Shown: positions 1 through 9,199, numbered from the stretch's first letter. The stretch: DNA of 64,000 bases from Limnohabitans sp. 2KL-17 (GCF_003063415.1 NZ_NESK01000006.1:1-64000); one strand, 5' to 3'. The notes: generated by a model from the sequence alone, not told the origin. Made by a program: numbers and translations.

Positions 1-70
1 GCTGGTAGGAATCGTCCAAATGACGCATCGTGAAAAGGCTCTCGGTGAAGGTGTCAGCGCCGCGCATCAT
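1..70 (-). mobile_element. IS transposase N-terminus, cut by window edge
   Basis: Read from 70 leftward, the minus strand starts ATG-ATG and encodes MMRGADTFTESLFTMRHLDD. This is the familiar opening of IS5/IS1182-type transposases found in many betaproteobacteria. After LDD the frame gives S-Y-Q. Adding one T would restore the usual D-F-L/V-P-A, so this copy may carry a frameshift. Only 23 codons lie inside the window. The insertion-sequence end probably lies somewhere in 90-125, but I could not define its terminal repeat without the other end. Confidence 0.6.
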
Positions 71-139
71 GTGTCCGTGTAGTTGCTCAACAATTAACGT
101 TTCTCAGGGGCTCGGCGTGGACCTAAACATGGGAGTATT

Positions 140-226
140 TCAGCAGCCTGCTAAGGCCACCAACACGGCGCAGTCCACCACTTGGCCCATATCGCGTGTG
201 CGCGCCTGCCGCGCATCCAGCAACAC
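140..226 (-). pseudogene. Fragment resembling CaiB/BaiF CoA-transferase
   Basis: A 28-codon minus-strand stretch ends at a stop at 140-142 and contains RDMGQVVDCAVLVAL. It resembles the GRGQVVDxAM segment found in the middle of class III CoA-transferases and alpha-methylacyl-CoA racemases. Nothing before or after it continues the family in any frame, so it can only be a shred of a gene, next to the IS end. Chance resemblance is possible. The rest of 71-459 holds no gene I can support: frames are short and broken, and only a small hairpin at 368-386 stands out. Confidence 0.25.
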
Positions 227-367
227 CTAGGGGCAGGGGCTCATCCAGTGGGTAAGCGCGCCAAGCTTGCAGGCTGACATTCAAGCTCTCGGCGCAGCCA
301 CTGAGCTGATGTCTCCCATGCGCGTGAAAATGGTCTTTGGCTTGTCACAATAAGCAGATGCACTGAA

Positions 368-386
368 AGTCCCCCATGCGGGGACT
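368..386. terminator. Small hairpin downstream of broken kinase
   Basis: AGTCCCC and GGGGACT form a perfect 7-bp stem with a 5-base loop. Read on the minus strand it lies about 75 bases after the stop of the kinase remnant and is followed by TTTC, so it could be a weak intrinsic terminator. There is no real T-run. Confidence 0.3.
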
Positions 387-459
387 GCTCCTCATGGCAG
401 AGCACGAGCGGGCCATGGGGACACCCATGTAAAGGGCAGGGGGTGCTGATCTGTGCCGC

Positions 460-1286
460 TCAAGCCTGGGCTGTGTCCGTGCGGAGAGTAGTAGCCTGCG
501 CATACACCAGCTGCTCGATTTGTTCGCACAGTTTTTCGGGCTCGAAGGGCTTGAGCATCAACACGTTCAGTCCCGATGATTCAAACCGTGCCAGATCTTG
601 CTGGTTCACATTGGCAGTCAAGCCGATAACGGGTGTACGGGCCACCCTGGGGTCTTGGCTAGCTCGCAATGCTTGTGTGGCTTCGATGCCGTCCATGTGC
701 GGCATCACCATGTCCATGAACACCAGATCGTGGTGCATCTCTTGCAGGGCTTGCACGGCTTTTTGCCCATCTTCAGCTTCGCACACGGTGCAGTGGGGCC
801 ATGAGCGTTCCAGCACCAGGCGCAACAAGAATCGATTCACTGAGTGGTCGTCGACCACCAAAAATGCAGTGGTAGTGAGGTTGACTGCAAGGCTCGTACG
901 CTGTCGCGGTCTGCAGGCTCCAGTGCGGGCACTGGTTGCAACGACAAGGTGAAACTAAACGTGGTGCCTTGGCCTTCGTGGCTTTTCACACTGATCTGGC
1001 CGCCCAGCATTGACACCAGTCGCCGCGAGATCGACAAGCCCAAGCCGTTGCCACCATAGTGGCTTTGGGTGTGGGCCGTGCCTTGGTGAAAGGTTTCAAA
1101 GATCAGCGCTTGCTGGCTGGCGGGGATACCGATCCCCGTGTCTTGCACTGTAAACACCACACCTGTTGGGCCCCTGTGCACACTCAACTTGATTTGACCG
1201 TGGTGGGTAAATTTGATGGCGTTGCCCAGCAGGTTCATCAGCACTTGCGTGAGGCGATGCCGGTCAGTTTCAACCCATTCGGGCAC
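460..1286 (-). pseudogene. Broken hybrid histidine kinase (ATPase plus receiver)
   Basis: Two overlapping minus-strand frames encode parts of one hybrid sensor kinase. Frame one (1286-837) has the HATPase core with the N box [10 protein letters not shown], the G1 box DTGIGI and the G2 box [10 protein letters not shown]. Frame two (861-460) is a complete receiver domain with paired acidic residues VVDDHSVN, phospho-acceptor VFMDMVMP and lysine LKPF. The ATPase frame runs into a stop at 837 while the receiver continues in another frame from about 861, so a single-base indel separates them. Upstream the ATPase frame closes at a TAG near 1303 and no HisKA dimerisation domain or sensor region is present. 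It is a remnant with both a lost 5' part and a frameshift, unless the indel is a sequencing error. Confidence 0.8.
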
Positions 1287-1299
1287 GTCATGACACGTT

Positions 1300-1392
1300 C
1301 GCTAAAACCGTTAAAAATCAATACGTTGGTGCTTTTAAATTTGGGAAATTCACTATTATTAATTTTTTAAAAAATTATTAAATACACGGCAC
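1300..1392. other. AT-rich junction with palindrome
   Basis: About 90 bases are strongly AT-rich inside otherwise GC-rich DNA. They include the perfect palindrome AATTTTTT-AAAAAATT at 1361-1376. The stretch lies exactly where the 5' part of the kinase remnant is missing, so it looks like a junction with foreign or deleted DNA. It could also supply a promoter UP-like element. No gene is seen. Confidence 0.4.
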
Positions 1393-1433
1393 CATGGAGC
1401 GCCCGGGTACCATGCCCGAGATAGGCTATCCGA

Positions 1434-2378
1434 TCAACCACTCTCCCCAAACCCGTCCGCCAGCCCACTCCTTAAGTGATCCACCAGGGCCGTCACAGCC
1501 CGGGGCACATGCGGTGCATAGGGGCGAATGGCATAAATGGTTTCGGCAAACGCCCCCACGGGTTTCCAGCCCGGCAACACGCGCACCAGTTTGCCCTGCC
1601 GCAAGGCCGCCTGGGCGCTGAAGTCTGGCATCAGGGCAATGCCCGCGCCCGTTAGCGCGGCTTCGCGCAAGGCTTCGCTGTTGTTGGCTGCAAAGTTGCC
1701 TGTCACCGGCACAGTGATGCGCTCACCAACGTCTGAAGGCTGGCGCGGCTCGAATGCCCAGGCTGGGGTGTCGTGTGAGCGGGGGTAGTGCAGGCAGTTG
1801 TGCGCCTGCAGATCGGCGGGCGTTTGCGGCTCGCCCTGTTTGCGCAAGTAGGCCCGGGTGGCCACCAGCACCGACTCGGTGTCACACAGCGTCCAGGCCA
1901 CATGCGTATCGGGCGGGCGGGCTGTGTGGCGAATGGCCAGGTCGTAGCCTTCGGTGGCCAGCGCACTCAGGCGGTCAGACATGTCCAGCTCTAGGCGCAC
2001 CTGCGGAAAGTCTTTCAGAAAATCGGCCAGCAAAGGCACCAGTTGCTGCCTGGCCAGGGCCACGGGCGCGGTCACCCGGATCAAGCCACTGGGTTGCTCG
2101 GCCAGATCGCGCACTTGGGCAAAGCTTTGCGCGATCTGCTCGAACGCAGCGCGGGTGTCATCCACCAGCCTTTGCCCGGCTTCGGTCAGCCGAACGCTGC
2201 GGGTGGTGCGCTGCACCAGGGTGACTTTGGCTGCCCGCTCCAACTCGGCGATGCGCTGGCTCATCGCGGCCTTGCTCACGCCCAGCCGGGCAGCCGCTGC
2301 CGTGTAACTGCCTTGCTGGGCCAGCACGCTCAGCCAGTGCAGATGCGTCCAGAGGGCGCTGATTTTTTGCTCTTCCAT
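1434..2378 (-). CDS. LysR-family transcriptional regulator
   Basis: 314 residues from the ATG at 2378. Residues about 10-65 form the winged HTH (SVLAQQGSYTAAAARLGVSK, then RIAELE and QRTTRSVRLTEAG), followed by the LysR effector-binding domain. It belongs to the CrgA-like subgroup marked by the TTRSVRLTE segment. An ATG at 2405 would add nine residues, but that codon lies within a perfect inverted repeat that looks like the regulator's own operator, so I prefer 2378. It is divergent from mmsA at 2528 and probably controls mmsA and the following oxidoreductase gene. The inducer is unknown. Confidence 0.88.
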   Translation of the reverse strand: MEEQKISALWTHLHWLSVLAQQGSYTAAAARLGVSKAAMSQRIAELERAAKVTLVQRTTRSVRLTEAGQRLVDDTRAAFEQIAQSFAQVRDLAEQPSGLIRVTAPVALARQQLVPLLADFLKDFPQVRLELDMSDRLSALATEGYDLAIRHTARPPDTHVAWTLCDTESVLVATRAYLRKQGEPQTPADLQAHNCLHYPRSHDTPAWAFEPRQPSDVGERITVPVTGNFAANNSEALREAALTGAGIALMPDFSAQAALRQGKLVRVLPGWKPVGAFAETIYAIRPYAPHVPRAVTALVDHLRSGLADGFGESG

Positions 2379-2383
2379 CTCCA

Positions 2384-2407
2384 GATTGTTCACTATTTTG
2401 AACAATC
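2384..2407. promoter_or_regulatory. Perfect inverted repeat, likely LysR operator
   Basis: GATTGTTCA-N6-TGAACAATC has two perfect 9-base arms and contains the T-N11-A core typical of LysR-type sites. It lies 6 bases upstream of the LysR start and about 120 bases upstream of mmsA, in the divergent control region. This is where an autoregulating LysR protein would bind. Confidence 0.65.
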
Positions 2408-2527
2408 AGTTCAGGCTTTGGCCCTTGCGGGGGCTGGCGGGGGTGCCTACACTGCACGTCAGGTCAGCCATGAGGCAGAACCCTTTGCGCCCAATGGCGC
2501 GTGCCCACACCACCCACGGAGCCACAC

Positions 2528-4039
2528 ATGAGCATCACGAACATCGGTCATTACATCAACGGACAGATCGCCCAAGGCGCATCGGGCCGCAGCCAGCCTG
2601 TGACCAACCCGGCCACCGGGGCCGTGACTGGCCAAGTGGCTTTGGCCAACAGCGCCGAAGTGGCCAAGGCCGTGGCCGCAGCGCAAGCGGCGTTTCCCGC
2701 TTGGGCCGACACCCCGCCCTTGAGGCGCGCCCGGGTGATGTTCAAATTTTTAGAGCTGCTCAACCTGCACAAGGACGAGCTGGCGCACATGATCACCGCC
2801 GAACACGGCAAGGTGTTCACCGATGCGCAAGGCGAAGTCTCGCGCGGCATCGACATCGTGGAATTTGCCACTGGCATCCCGCAGCTGCTCAAAGGCGACT
2901 TCACCGACCAGGTGTCGACAGGCATCGACAACTGGACCCTGCGCCAGCCCTTGGGTGTGGTGGCGGGCATCACGCCGTTCAACTTCCCCGTGATGGTGCC
3001 CATGTGGATGTTCCCGGTGGCGATTGCGGCGGGCAACACCTTCATCTTGAAACCCAGTCCGACCGACCCAACGCCCGCCCTGTTCATGGCCGAGTTGCTG
3101 AAAAAAGCCGGCTTGCCCGATGGCGTGTTCAACGTGGTGCAGGGCGACAAAGAAGCTGTGGATGCCCTGTTGGTTCACCCTGACGTTAAAGCCATCAGCT
3201 TTGTCGGGTCCACCCCGATCGCCAACTACATCTATGAAACCGGCGCCCACCACGGCAAGCGCGTACAAGCCCTGGGTGGCGCCAAGAACCACCTGGTCGT
3301 CATGCCCGATGCCGACATCGACCAGACCGTGGACGCGCTGATCGGTGCCGGTTACGGCTCGGCCGGCGAGCGTTGCATGGCCATTTCGGTGGCCGTTCTG
3401 GTGGGCGATGTGGCCGACAAGATCATTCCAAAGCTGATCGAACGCACCAAGGCACTGCAAGTGCTGAACGGTGAAAACCTGGCCGCCGAGATGGGCCCCA
3501 TCGTGACCGACGCGGCGCGTCAGCGCATCAAGGGCTACATCGACATCGGCGTGGCCGAAGGCGCCAAGTTGCTGGTCGATGGCCGTGAGTTTGACGGCGC
3601 CAAAGCCGGTGCCGGTTGTGACCAGGGTTTCTGGCTGGGCGGCACGCTGTTCGACAACGTGACCACCGACATGAAGATCTACAAAGAAGAGATTTTTGGC
3701 CCGGTTTTGTCCTGCGTGCGCGTGCCCGACTTTGGCACCGCAGTGCAGATCATCAATGACCATGAGTTTGGCAACGGCGTGAGTTGCTTCACGCGTGATG
3801 GCAACGTGGCGCGCGAGTTTTCTCGCCGCATTCAGGTGGGCATGGTGGGCATCAACGTGCCGATCCCGGTACCCATGGCCTGGCATGGCTTTGGCGGCTG
3901 GAAGCGTTCGCTGTTTGGCGACATGCACGCCTATGGCGAAGAGGGTGTGCGTTTTTACACGAAACAAAAATCCATCATGCAGCGCTGGCCCGAGAGCATT
4001 GGCAAAGGCGCCGAGTTTGTGATGCCCACGGCCAAGTAA
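2528..4039 (+). CDS. mmsA: CoA-acylating methylmalonate-semialdehyde dehydrogenase
   Basis: 503 residues of the aldehyde dehydrogenase superfamily. The catalytic cysteine is C283 in [11 protein letters not shown]. The usual general-base glutamate position reads GGAKNH with Asn, as is typical for the MmsA/IolA group that uses CoA. The enzyme converts methylmalonate (or malonate) semialdehyde with NAD and CoA to propionyl-CoA (or acetyl-CoA) and CO2, in valine, inositol or beta-alanine breakdown. The start at 2528 has GGAG six bases upstream; a GTG at 2501 is open but lacks this. It is followed by a GMC oxidoreductase in the same direction, with a hairpin between them. Confidence 0.92.
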   Translation: MSITNIGHYINGQIAQGASGRSQPVTNPATGAVTGQVALANSAEVAKAVAAAQAAFPAWADTPPLRRARVMFKFLELLNLHKDELAHMITAEHGKVFTDAQGEVSRGIDIVEFATGIPQLLKGDFTDQVSTGIDNWTLRQPLGVVAGITPFNFPVMVPMWMFPVAIAAGNTFILKPSPTDPTPALFMAELLKKAGLPDGVFNVVQGDKEAVDALLVHPDVKAISFVGSTPIANYIYETGAHHGKRVQALGGAKNHLVVMPDADIDQTVDALIGAGYGSAGERCMAISVAVLVGDVADKIIPKLIERTKALQVLNGENLAAEMGPIVTDAARQRIKGYIDIGVAEGAKLLVDGREFDGAKAGAGCDQGFWLGGTLFDNVTTDMKIYKEEIFGPVLSCVRVPDFGTAVQIINDHEFGNGVSCFTRDGNVAREFSRRIQVGMVGINVPIPVPMAWHGFGGWKRSLFGDMHAYGEEGVRFYTKQKSIMQRWPESIGKGAEFVMPTAK

Positions 4040-4054
4040 AAGTGGCTGATCAGG

Positions 4055-4094
4055 GGGACAGCTTTGGTGCCGCATCCGGGCTCCAGGCTGTCCC
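4055..4094 (+). promoter_or_regulatory. Hairpin between mmsA and the GMC gene
   Basis: GGGACAGC (4055-4062) and GCTGTCCC (4087-4094) pair perfectly across a 24-base loop. CTGAT and ATCAG pieces outside could extend the structure. It sits in the 188-base gap after mmsA and has no T-run. It may be a partial terminator or an mRNA-stabilising element that lowers expression of the next gene. Confidence 0.35.
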
Positions 4095-4227
4095 GCTTGG
4101 CCTCATCAGTCGCTTCGCGCCAGCAAATCGGCCAACCGGGCCAGCACGGAGCCCGGACGCTGAGTTAGCGGAATTGTTTCAGCAGATACGCAGGCACAAT
4201 CGTCGACTTAAAGAGACCGGTCACCAC

Positions 4228-6018
4228 ATGAACGAAAACACCTTCGACTACATCATCATCGGCGGCGGCACGGCGGGGTGCCTGCTGGCCAATCGCTTGA
4301 GCGCCGACGCCAGCAAACGCGTATTGCTGATCGAGGCGGGCAAAAAAGACGATTACCACTGGATTCATATTCCCGTGGGCTACCTGTATTGCATTGGCAA
4401 CCCGCGCACCGACTGGATGTACGAGACCGAGCCTGCCGCAGGTCTAAATGGCCGCAGCCTGCGCTACCCGCGTGGCAAGGTGCTGGGCGGGTGCAGCAGC
4501 ATCAACGGCATGATCTACATGCGCGGGCAGTCGCGTGACTATGACCAATGGGCGCAGCTGACGGGCGACGACGCATGGCGCTGGGACCAAACGCTGCCCT
4601 ACTTCAAGCTGCACGAAGACCATCACAACGGCGCCAACGAATTTCATGGGGCCAAAGGGGCCAAGTCTGAACTGCTGGCGCCCACCGATTTGCCCAAAGG
4701 CAGCTACCTGCATACCTTGCGCGGGCGCAACACCGGCGGTGAATGGCGCATCGAAAAGCAACGCCTGCGCTGGGACGTGCTGGACGCGTTTTCGCAAGCG
4801 GCTCAACAGGCGGGCATTCCGGCCACCGACGATTTCAACCGCGGCGACAACGAAGGCGTGGCCTATTTTGACGTGAACCAGCGCGATGGCTGGCGCTGGA
4901 ACACGGCCAAGGCTTTTTTGCGCCCCACCTGTTATTCGCGCCCCAATTTTGAGCTGTGGAACAAGGCCCAAGTGAGCCAGTTGACTTTGGAAACCCAAGC
5001 CAATGGCGAGCAACGCTGCACTGGCGCGCGGGTCTGGACGGGTGTGGAGATGGTCGAGGTCACAGCCACGCAAGAAGTGATCTTGAGTGCAGGCAGCATC
5101 GGCTCGGCGCAAATTTTGCAGCTTTCTGGCATCGGGCCTGCGGCTTTGCTCAAGGACAAAGGCGTTGCTGTTGTCCACGACTTGCCGGGCGTGGGCGCCA
5201 ATTTGCAAGACCATTTGCAAATTCGCTCGGTCTACAAAGTCAAGGGGGCCAAAACCCTCAACACCCTGGCCAACAACTGGTGGGGCAAAGCCCTGATCGG
5301 CATGGAATACGCGCTCAAGCGCACTGGCCCCATGAGCATGGCCCCCAGCCAGTTGGGCGCGTTCACCAAGAGCGACCCATCGCAGGCCCACGCCAATCTG
5401 GAGTACCACGTCCAGCCGCTGAGCCTGGACGCCTTTGGCGAGCCGCTGCACAGTTTTCCGGCCATCACGGCCAGCGTGTGCAACCTGAACCCGACCAGCC
5501 GTGGCACGGTGCACATCACAAGCCCGGACTTCAACCAGTCCCCGGCCATTGCCCCCAACTACTTGGCCACCGACGAAGACCGCAAGGTGGCAGCCGACAG
5601 CCTGCGGGTTACTCGCCGCATCATGGCGCAAGCGGCCATGGCGCCGTTTGCACCCGAAGAGTTCAAGCCTGGGGTGCAGTACCAAAGTGACGAGGAGCTG
5701 GCCAAACTGGCCGGTGACATTGCCAGCACCATCTTCCACCCGGTGGGCACCACCCGCATGGGGCGTGACGATGACCCGATGGCGGTGGTGAATTCACGCC
5801 TGCAAGTGCGGGGCGTGGCCGGCCTGCGCGTGGTCGATGCGGGCGTGATGCCCACCATCACCAGCGGCAACACCAACAGCCCGACGCTGATGATTGCCGA
5901 AAAAGCCGCGCAATGGATCGCCGAAGACTGCGCGCGTCACGGCTTGAGCAACTCCAGCGCCTCAAGCCATTTGCAGCACTTTGCTCTGCGACAAACCAGC
6001 TCAGGGATTTCCCGATAA
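4228..6018 (+). CDS. GMC-family FAD oxidoreductase (choline/alcohol dehydrogenase-like)
   Basis: 596 residues from the ATG at 4228; the frame is open back to 4042 but that part has no family character. The FAD motif IIIGGGTAGCLLANRL starts near residue 10. GGCSSINGMIYMRG is the GMC signature. The active-site region contains FHPVGTTRMG (His near 504) and SGNTNSPTLM near the C-terminus. Members oxidise alcohols to aldehydes, usually passing electrons to quinones. With mmsA it could supply a semialdehyde substrate. The last 25 or so residues (serine/histidine-rich) go beyond the usual family end, and the final codons plus stop lie inside a 37-base palindrome. Confidence 0.85.
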   Translation: MNENTFDYIIIGGGTAGCLLANRLSADASKRVLLIEAGKKDDYHWIHIPVGYLYCIGNPRTDWMYETEPAAGLNGRSLRYPRGKVLGGCSSINGMIYMRGQSRDYDQWAQLTGDDAWRWDQTLPYFKLHEDHHNGANEFHGAKGAKSELLAPTDLPKGSYLHTLRGRNTGGEWRIEKQRLRWDVLDAFSQAAQQAGIPATDDFNRGDNEGVAYFDVNQRDGWRWNTAKAFLRPTCYSRPNFELWNKAQVSQLTLETQANGEQRCTGARVWTGVEMVEVTATQEVILSAGSIGSAQILQLSGIGPAALLKDKGVAVVHDLPGVGANLQDHLQIRSVYKVKGAKTLNTLANNWWGKALIGMEYALKRTGPMSMAPSQLGAFTKSDPSQAHANLEYHVQPLSLDAFGEPLHSFPAITASVCNLNPTSRGTVHITSPDFNQSPAIAPNYLATDEDRKVAADSLRVTRRIMAQAAMAPFAPEEFKPGVQYQSDEELAKLAGDIASTIFHPVGTTRMGRDDDPMAVVNSRLQVRGVAGLRVVDAGVMPTITSGNTNSPTLMIAEKAAQWIAEDCARHGLSNSSASSHLQHFALRQTSSGISR

Positions 6019-6035
6019 TCGGGAAATCCCTGAGC
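5999..6035. terminator. Long palindrome containing the GMC stop codon
   Basis: A perfect inverted repeat: GCTCAGGGATTTCCCGAT and its exact complement flank a single A. It makes a stem of 16 or more base pairs with almost no loop. The TAA of the GMC gene (6016-6018) sits at the tip. No T-run follows, so it may be a terminator-like or mRNA-protecting stem, or a cruciform/protein-binding site. Confidence 0.55.
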
Positions 6036-6072
6036 CCAATGACCCTCCCGGTCACTTACATTGTCATCACTC

Positions 6073-6193
6073 GATGCAAAGTAATACTTGCATCCCGAGG
6101 GCCGAGGAGACAACTCAAGCCAGAAAACTCGAACATCAAGCAACATCCGAACGAGGTGTACTTTTCAAGCGTCGCGCAAGCGGCGCTTTTTTT
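6073..6193 (+). ncRNA. Candidate small RNA ending in an intrinsic terminator
   Basis: This gap between the GMC palindrome and the next gene has no reading frame of note, but holds two structures. GATGCAA...TTGCATC forms a stem at 6073-6094. A textbook terminator lies at 6168-6193 (8-bp stem AGCGTCGC/GCGGCGCT with one G-T pair, GCAA tetraloop, seven Ts). A weak promoter-like TTGTCA-N15-TAATAC lies at 6061-6087. This fits a roughly 100-base RNA. It may equally be just the delayed terminator of the upstream operon. Confidence 0.3.
6168..6193 (+). terminator. Rho-independent terminator
   Basis: Eight-base-pair GC-rich stem with a GCAA tetraloop directly followed by TTTTTTT. It ends transcription coming from the GMC gene or from a small RNA in the gap. 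Confidence 0.8.
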
Positions 6194-6230
6194 GCCTGTC
6201 AGCTAACGCCACAATGCCACAATCCCCCAC

Positions 6231-6989
6231 ATGGAATTACTGATTGTTTCGCTGGCCTCGCTGCTGGCAGGGCTTGTAGACGCGATCGTGGGCGGCGGCG
6301 GCCTGATCTTGCTGCCCGCACTGTTCGCCACTTTCCCGGGCGCCCCTCCCGCCACCTTGTTTGGCACCAACAAAAGTGCCTCGATCTGGGGCACCGCTTT
6401 TGCCACCGTGCAATACAGCCGCAAGGTGGTCTTGCCCTGGCGCTCTTTGCTGCCCGCAGCAGGGGCTGGCTTGCTGGGCTCTTTGGTAGGGGCCTGGGCG
6501 GTCACGCTGGTCGATCCTTCCTTGTTTCGCAAGGCCTTGCCCTTCGTGATGGCCTTGTTGCTGGCCTACACCTTGGTCAAAAAAGACATGGGGCATAGCC
6601 ATGCGCCACGTTTTGCCGGCAAGCAAGAGGCCTGGATTGCCGCAGGCATCGGGTTGGTGATCGGTTTTTACGATGGCTTTTTTGGTCCGGGAACCGGCAG
6701 TTTTCTGGTGTTCGCCTATGTGCGGCTGCTGGGCTATGACTTCTTGAATGCCACGGCCTCGGCCAAATTGATCAATGTGGCCACCAATTTTTCTGCGCTG
6801 GTGCTGTTCGCCATACAAGGCCATGTGTGGTGGCATCTGGCACTGGCCATGGCCGTGTCCAACATCGTGGGCAGCCTGATCGGCACCCGCCTGGCGCTCA
6901 AGCTCGGGTCGGGCTTTGTGCGTCAAGTGTTCATGCTGGTGGTGCTGGCTTTGATCTGCAAAACCGCTTACGACACCTGGCTTCGCTGA
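6231..6989 (+). CDS. TSUP (TauE/SafE) family membrane transporter
   Basis: 252 residues, highly hydrophobic, with about eight membrane segments in two repeats. The first carries DAIVGGGGLILLPAL and the second VIGFYDGFFGPGTGSF; these paired glycine-rich loops mark the TSUP family (also called DUF81). Members move sulfite, sulfoacetate, taurine-related or other organic anions across the inner membrane. The substrate here cannot be told from sequence. It stands alone, converging with a DMT-family gene only 7 bases after its stop. Confidence 0.88.
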   Translation: MELLIVSLASLLAGLVDAIVGGGGLILLPALFATFPGAPPATLFGTNKSASIWGTAFATVQYSRKVVLPWRSLLPAAGAGLLGSLVGAWAVTLVDPSLFRKALPFVMALLLAYTLVKKDMGHSHAPRFAGKQEAWIAAGIGLVIGFYDGFFGPGTGSFLVFAYVRLLGYDFLNATASAKLINVATNFSALVLFAIQGHVWWHLALAMAVSNIVGSLIGTRLALKLGSGFVRQVFMLVVLALICKTAYDTWLR

Positions 6990-6996
6990 AGAATCG

Positions 6997-7920
6997 TCAA
7001 CGCAAACGCCACTTGATTTGTCCGGCGTACTGCGCCAATGCCACGCCCAGCAGGGTGACGCCTGCCCCAGCGATTTTGGTCAAGGTGTATTGCTCGCCCG
7101 ACAAAGCCCAGGCAAACAAGCCGGCCATCGGCGGCATCAAATACATCAGCGGCGCCGAGCGGGCAACGCCGCGCACGGTATTGATCCAGCCCCAGGCCAG
7201 CCAGCCGACAAAGGCCGACACCATGATGGACCAGAACAAGCCCACCCAGGCCCAGAAATCAAGCACGGACCACGGCGCATTCAATCCTGCAGGCAACGAC
7301 AACAGCATCACCGGCAAACCGCCCAGCAAAGTGGCATAGCCCATGGTCAGCACAGGGCCGTGCCGCTCCATCACGGGTTTGACCGCCACGGTGTAATAAG
7401 AAAAGAGCCCCGCTGCAACCAACAAAACCAGATCTCCGCCGCCAGCCTGCCAATTGCCGCCCAGCAACTTGTCGGACAAGAACATCAAGACCCCGCCAAA
7501 TGCCAGCGAAACACCGGCCATTTGCGGCAGGCTCAGCCGCTCAAGACCCTGTACACGCAGGATCAGCAGGGTAAAAATCGGCCCGCAAGCCAGGATGACC
7601 GAACTCGAAAAGGCCGTGGACCAGTGAATGCCGTAAGTGACCAGCCCCACATGCAAGGAGTGGCCGATGAAACCCAACCAGGCCATGTGCAGCCAGTCCT
7701 TGCGTGGCAATGGGGGCAACCAACGCCCAAAACGCCAGCGCATGAGAAAAAGCGCGCACACCGGCATGATCAGGTAGCGGGCCCAGAGAAATCCACCCGG
7801 AGAAATCAACCCGAACAAATACTTTTGCAAGGTGAAATTGCCGCCCCAGATCACGACCAGAACCAGGGCAACGGCCAAGGCGCGTTGGTCAAATCGGTGA
7901 AGCGGGGCGCTGTGGGGCAT
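6997..7920 (-). CDS. EamA/DMT-family transporter
   Basis: 307 residues with ten predicted membrane segments arranged as two EamA repeats. The first starts VIWGGNFTLQKYLFG and the second ends LTKIAGAGVTLLGVALAQ. Members of this drug/metabolite transporter family usually export amino acids or metabolites. The start ATG at 7920 lies 88 bases from the end of the alanine racemase gene upstream on the same strand, so the two may share a transcript. Confidence 0.87.
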   Translation of the reverse strand: MPHSAPLHRFDQRALAVALVLVVIWGGNFTLQKYLFGLISPGGFLWARYLIMPVCALFLMRWRFGRWLPPLPRKDWLHMAWLGFIGHSLHVGLVTYGIHWSTAFSSSVILACGPIFTLLILRVQGLERLSLPQMAGVSLAFGGVLMFLSDKLLGGNWQAGGGDLVLLVAAGLFSYYTVAVKPVMERHGPVLTMGYATLLGGLPVMLLSLPAGLNAPWSVLDFWAWVGLFWSIMVSAFVGWLAWGWINTVRGVARSAPLMYLMPPMAGLFAWALSGEQYTLTKIAGAGVTLLGVALAQYAGQIKWRLR

Positions 7921-8008
7921 GGTGGACTATTTTGGACCCGTCTGGCGCATCAGCTTGTCACACGGGCAGCATGCTGGCGCAAAAATACCTTTTGCACCGT
8001 TCGCCATT

Positions 8009-9106
8009 TCAGTCTTCGACCACCACAGGCACTCGTTGGGCCAGCGCACACATCAACTCGTAGCCCACAGTCCCTGCGGCCTGCGCCACCTCGTCGATGC
8101 TGAGCACGGCACCGTTAGCAGCCTTCCCCCACAGCGTGACGCTGCTGCCCACCCCGGCGTCGGGCAGGCCTGTCAGGTCCACCGTCAGCATGTCCATGCT
8201 GACGCGGCCCACAGTTCGGCCCCGTGTGCCATCGATCAGCACGGGTGTGCCCGTTGGGCAGATGCGCGGGTAGCCATCGGCATAACCGCAGGCCACCACA
8301 CCAATGCGGGCAGGTGCATCGGTCACAAAACTCGACCCGTAACCCACACTCTCCCCTGCTTGCAGATGCTGCACAGCGATGATTTTGGCGTTCAGACTCA
8401 TGGCGGGTTGCAACTGCCAGTGTTCGGCGCTGTGCTCCGGAAAGTCAGGCGAGCTGCCGTACACGGCGATGCCGGGGCGGATCCAGTCGGCCTTGACCGC
8501 GCCGTCCTGAGCGTGGCGCAAGGTGGCTGCACTGTTGCTCAAGGATCGTTCGCCGGGCAGGTCACGGGTGGCTTCTTCAAATCGGGCCATTTGTGCAGCA
8601 ATGCCTTTGGTGCCATCGGCATCGCTGAAATGGGTCATCAGCGAAATCTCGTCCACCTGTGGCAAGGCGTTCAGCCGCGTCCAGGCCGAGCGGTAACGCT
8701 GCGGCGCAAAACCCAGGCGGTTCATGCCCGAGTTCATTTTGAGGAACACCCGGTGCGGCTCGTGCGTCTTGTGCAGCGCCAGCATGTCGATCTGTTCGTC
8801 GCAATGCACGGTGTGCCACAGGTGCAACCTTGAGCACAGCTCCAGGTCGCGGGCCTCAAAGGCGCCTTCGAGCAACAAGATCGGTCCACGCCAGCTCAGC
8901 GCGCGCACCCGCTCCGCCTCGGCCAGGTCCAGCAGGGCAAAACCATCGGCACCACGCAGTCCTTCAAACGCCCGCTCAATACCGTGCCCGTAGGCATTGG
9001 CCTTGACCACCGCCCAGGCCTGAGCGTCGGGTGCCGCTTGACGGGCACGGGCCAAGTTGTGGTGCAGGGCTTGTGTGTGAATGGTGGCTTGTATCGGGCG
9101 GGGCAT
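8009..9106 (-). CDS. alr: Alanine racemase
   Basis: 365 residues from [10 protein letters not shown]. The PLP lysine is in [11 protein letters not shown] near residue 37. [10 protein letters not shown] and the C-terminal catalytic tyrosine region ESVGYGSSF, followed by GYADGYPR, are all present. The enzyme interconverts L- and D-alanine for peptidoglycan. A start eight codons earlier (9130) is possible; neither has a clear ribosome site. Its usual Comamonadaceae neighbours (lplT, radA) are not here. Instead it follows a truncated secreted-protein gene and precedes a DMT exporter. Confidence 0.93.
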   Translation of the reverse strand: MPRPIQATIHTQALHHNLARARQAAPDAQAWAVVKANAYGHGIERAFEGLRGADGFALLDLAEAERVRALSWRGPILLLEGAFEARDLELCSRLHLWHTVHCDEQIDMLALHKTHEPHRVFLKMNSGMNRLGFAPQRYRSAWTRLNALPQVDEISLMTHFSDADGTKGIAAQMARFEEATRDLPGERSLSNSAATLRHAQDGAVKADWIRPGIAVYGSSPDFPEHSAEHWQLQPAMSLNAKIIAVQHLQAGESVGYGSSFVTDAPARIGVVACGYADGYPRICPTGTPVLIDGTRGRTVGRVSMDMLTVDLTGLPDAGVGSSVTLWGKAANGAVLSIDEVAQAAGTVGYELMCALAQRVPVVVED

Positions 9107-9199
9107 GGAAAAGAGGGCCAAAAGGGCCATTGAAGTATGCCAGCTTCATCGGCCCCCAAAAGCATGAACTCCGGACAGACCCCACGGCCTGCCCCCCGA

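Noticed and set aside
4444-5739. Minus-strand frame of 431 codons
   Set aside because: Antisense shadow of the GMC oxidoreductase.
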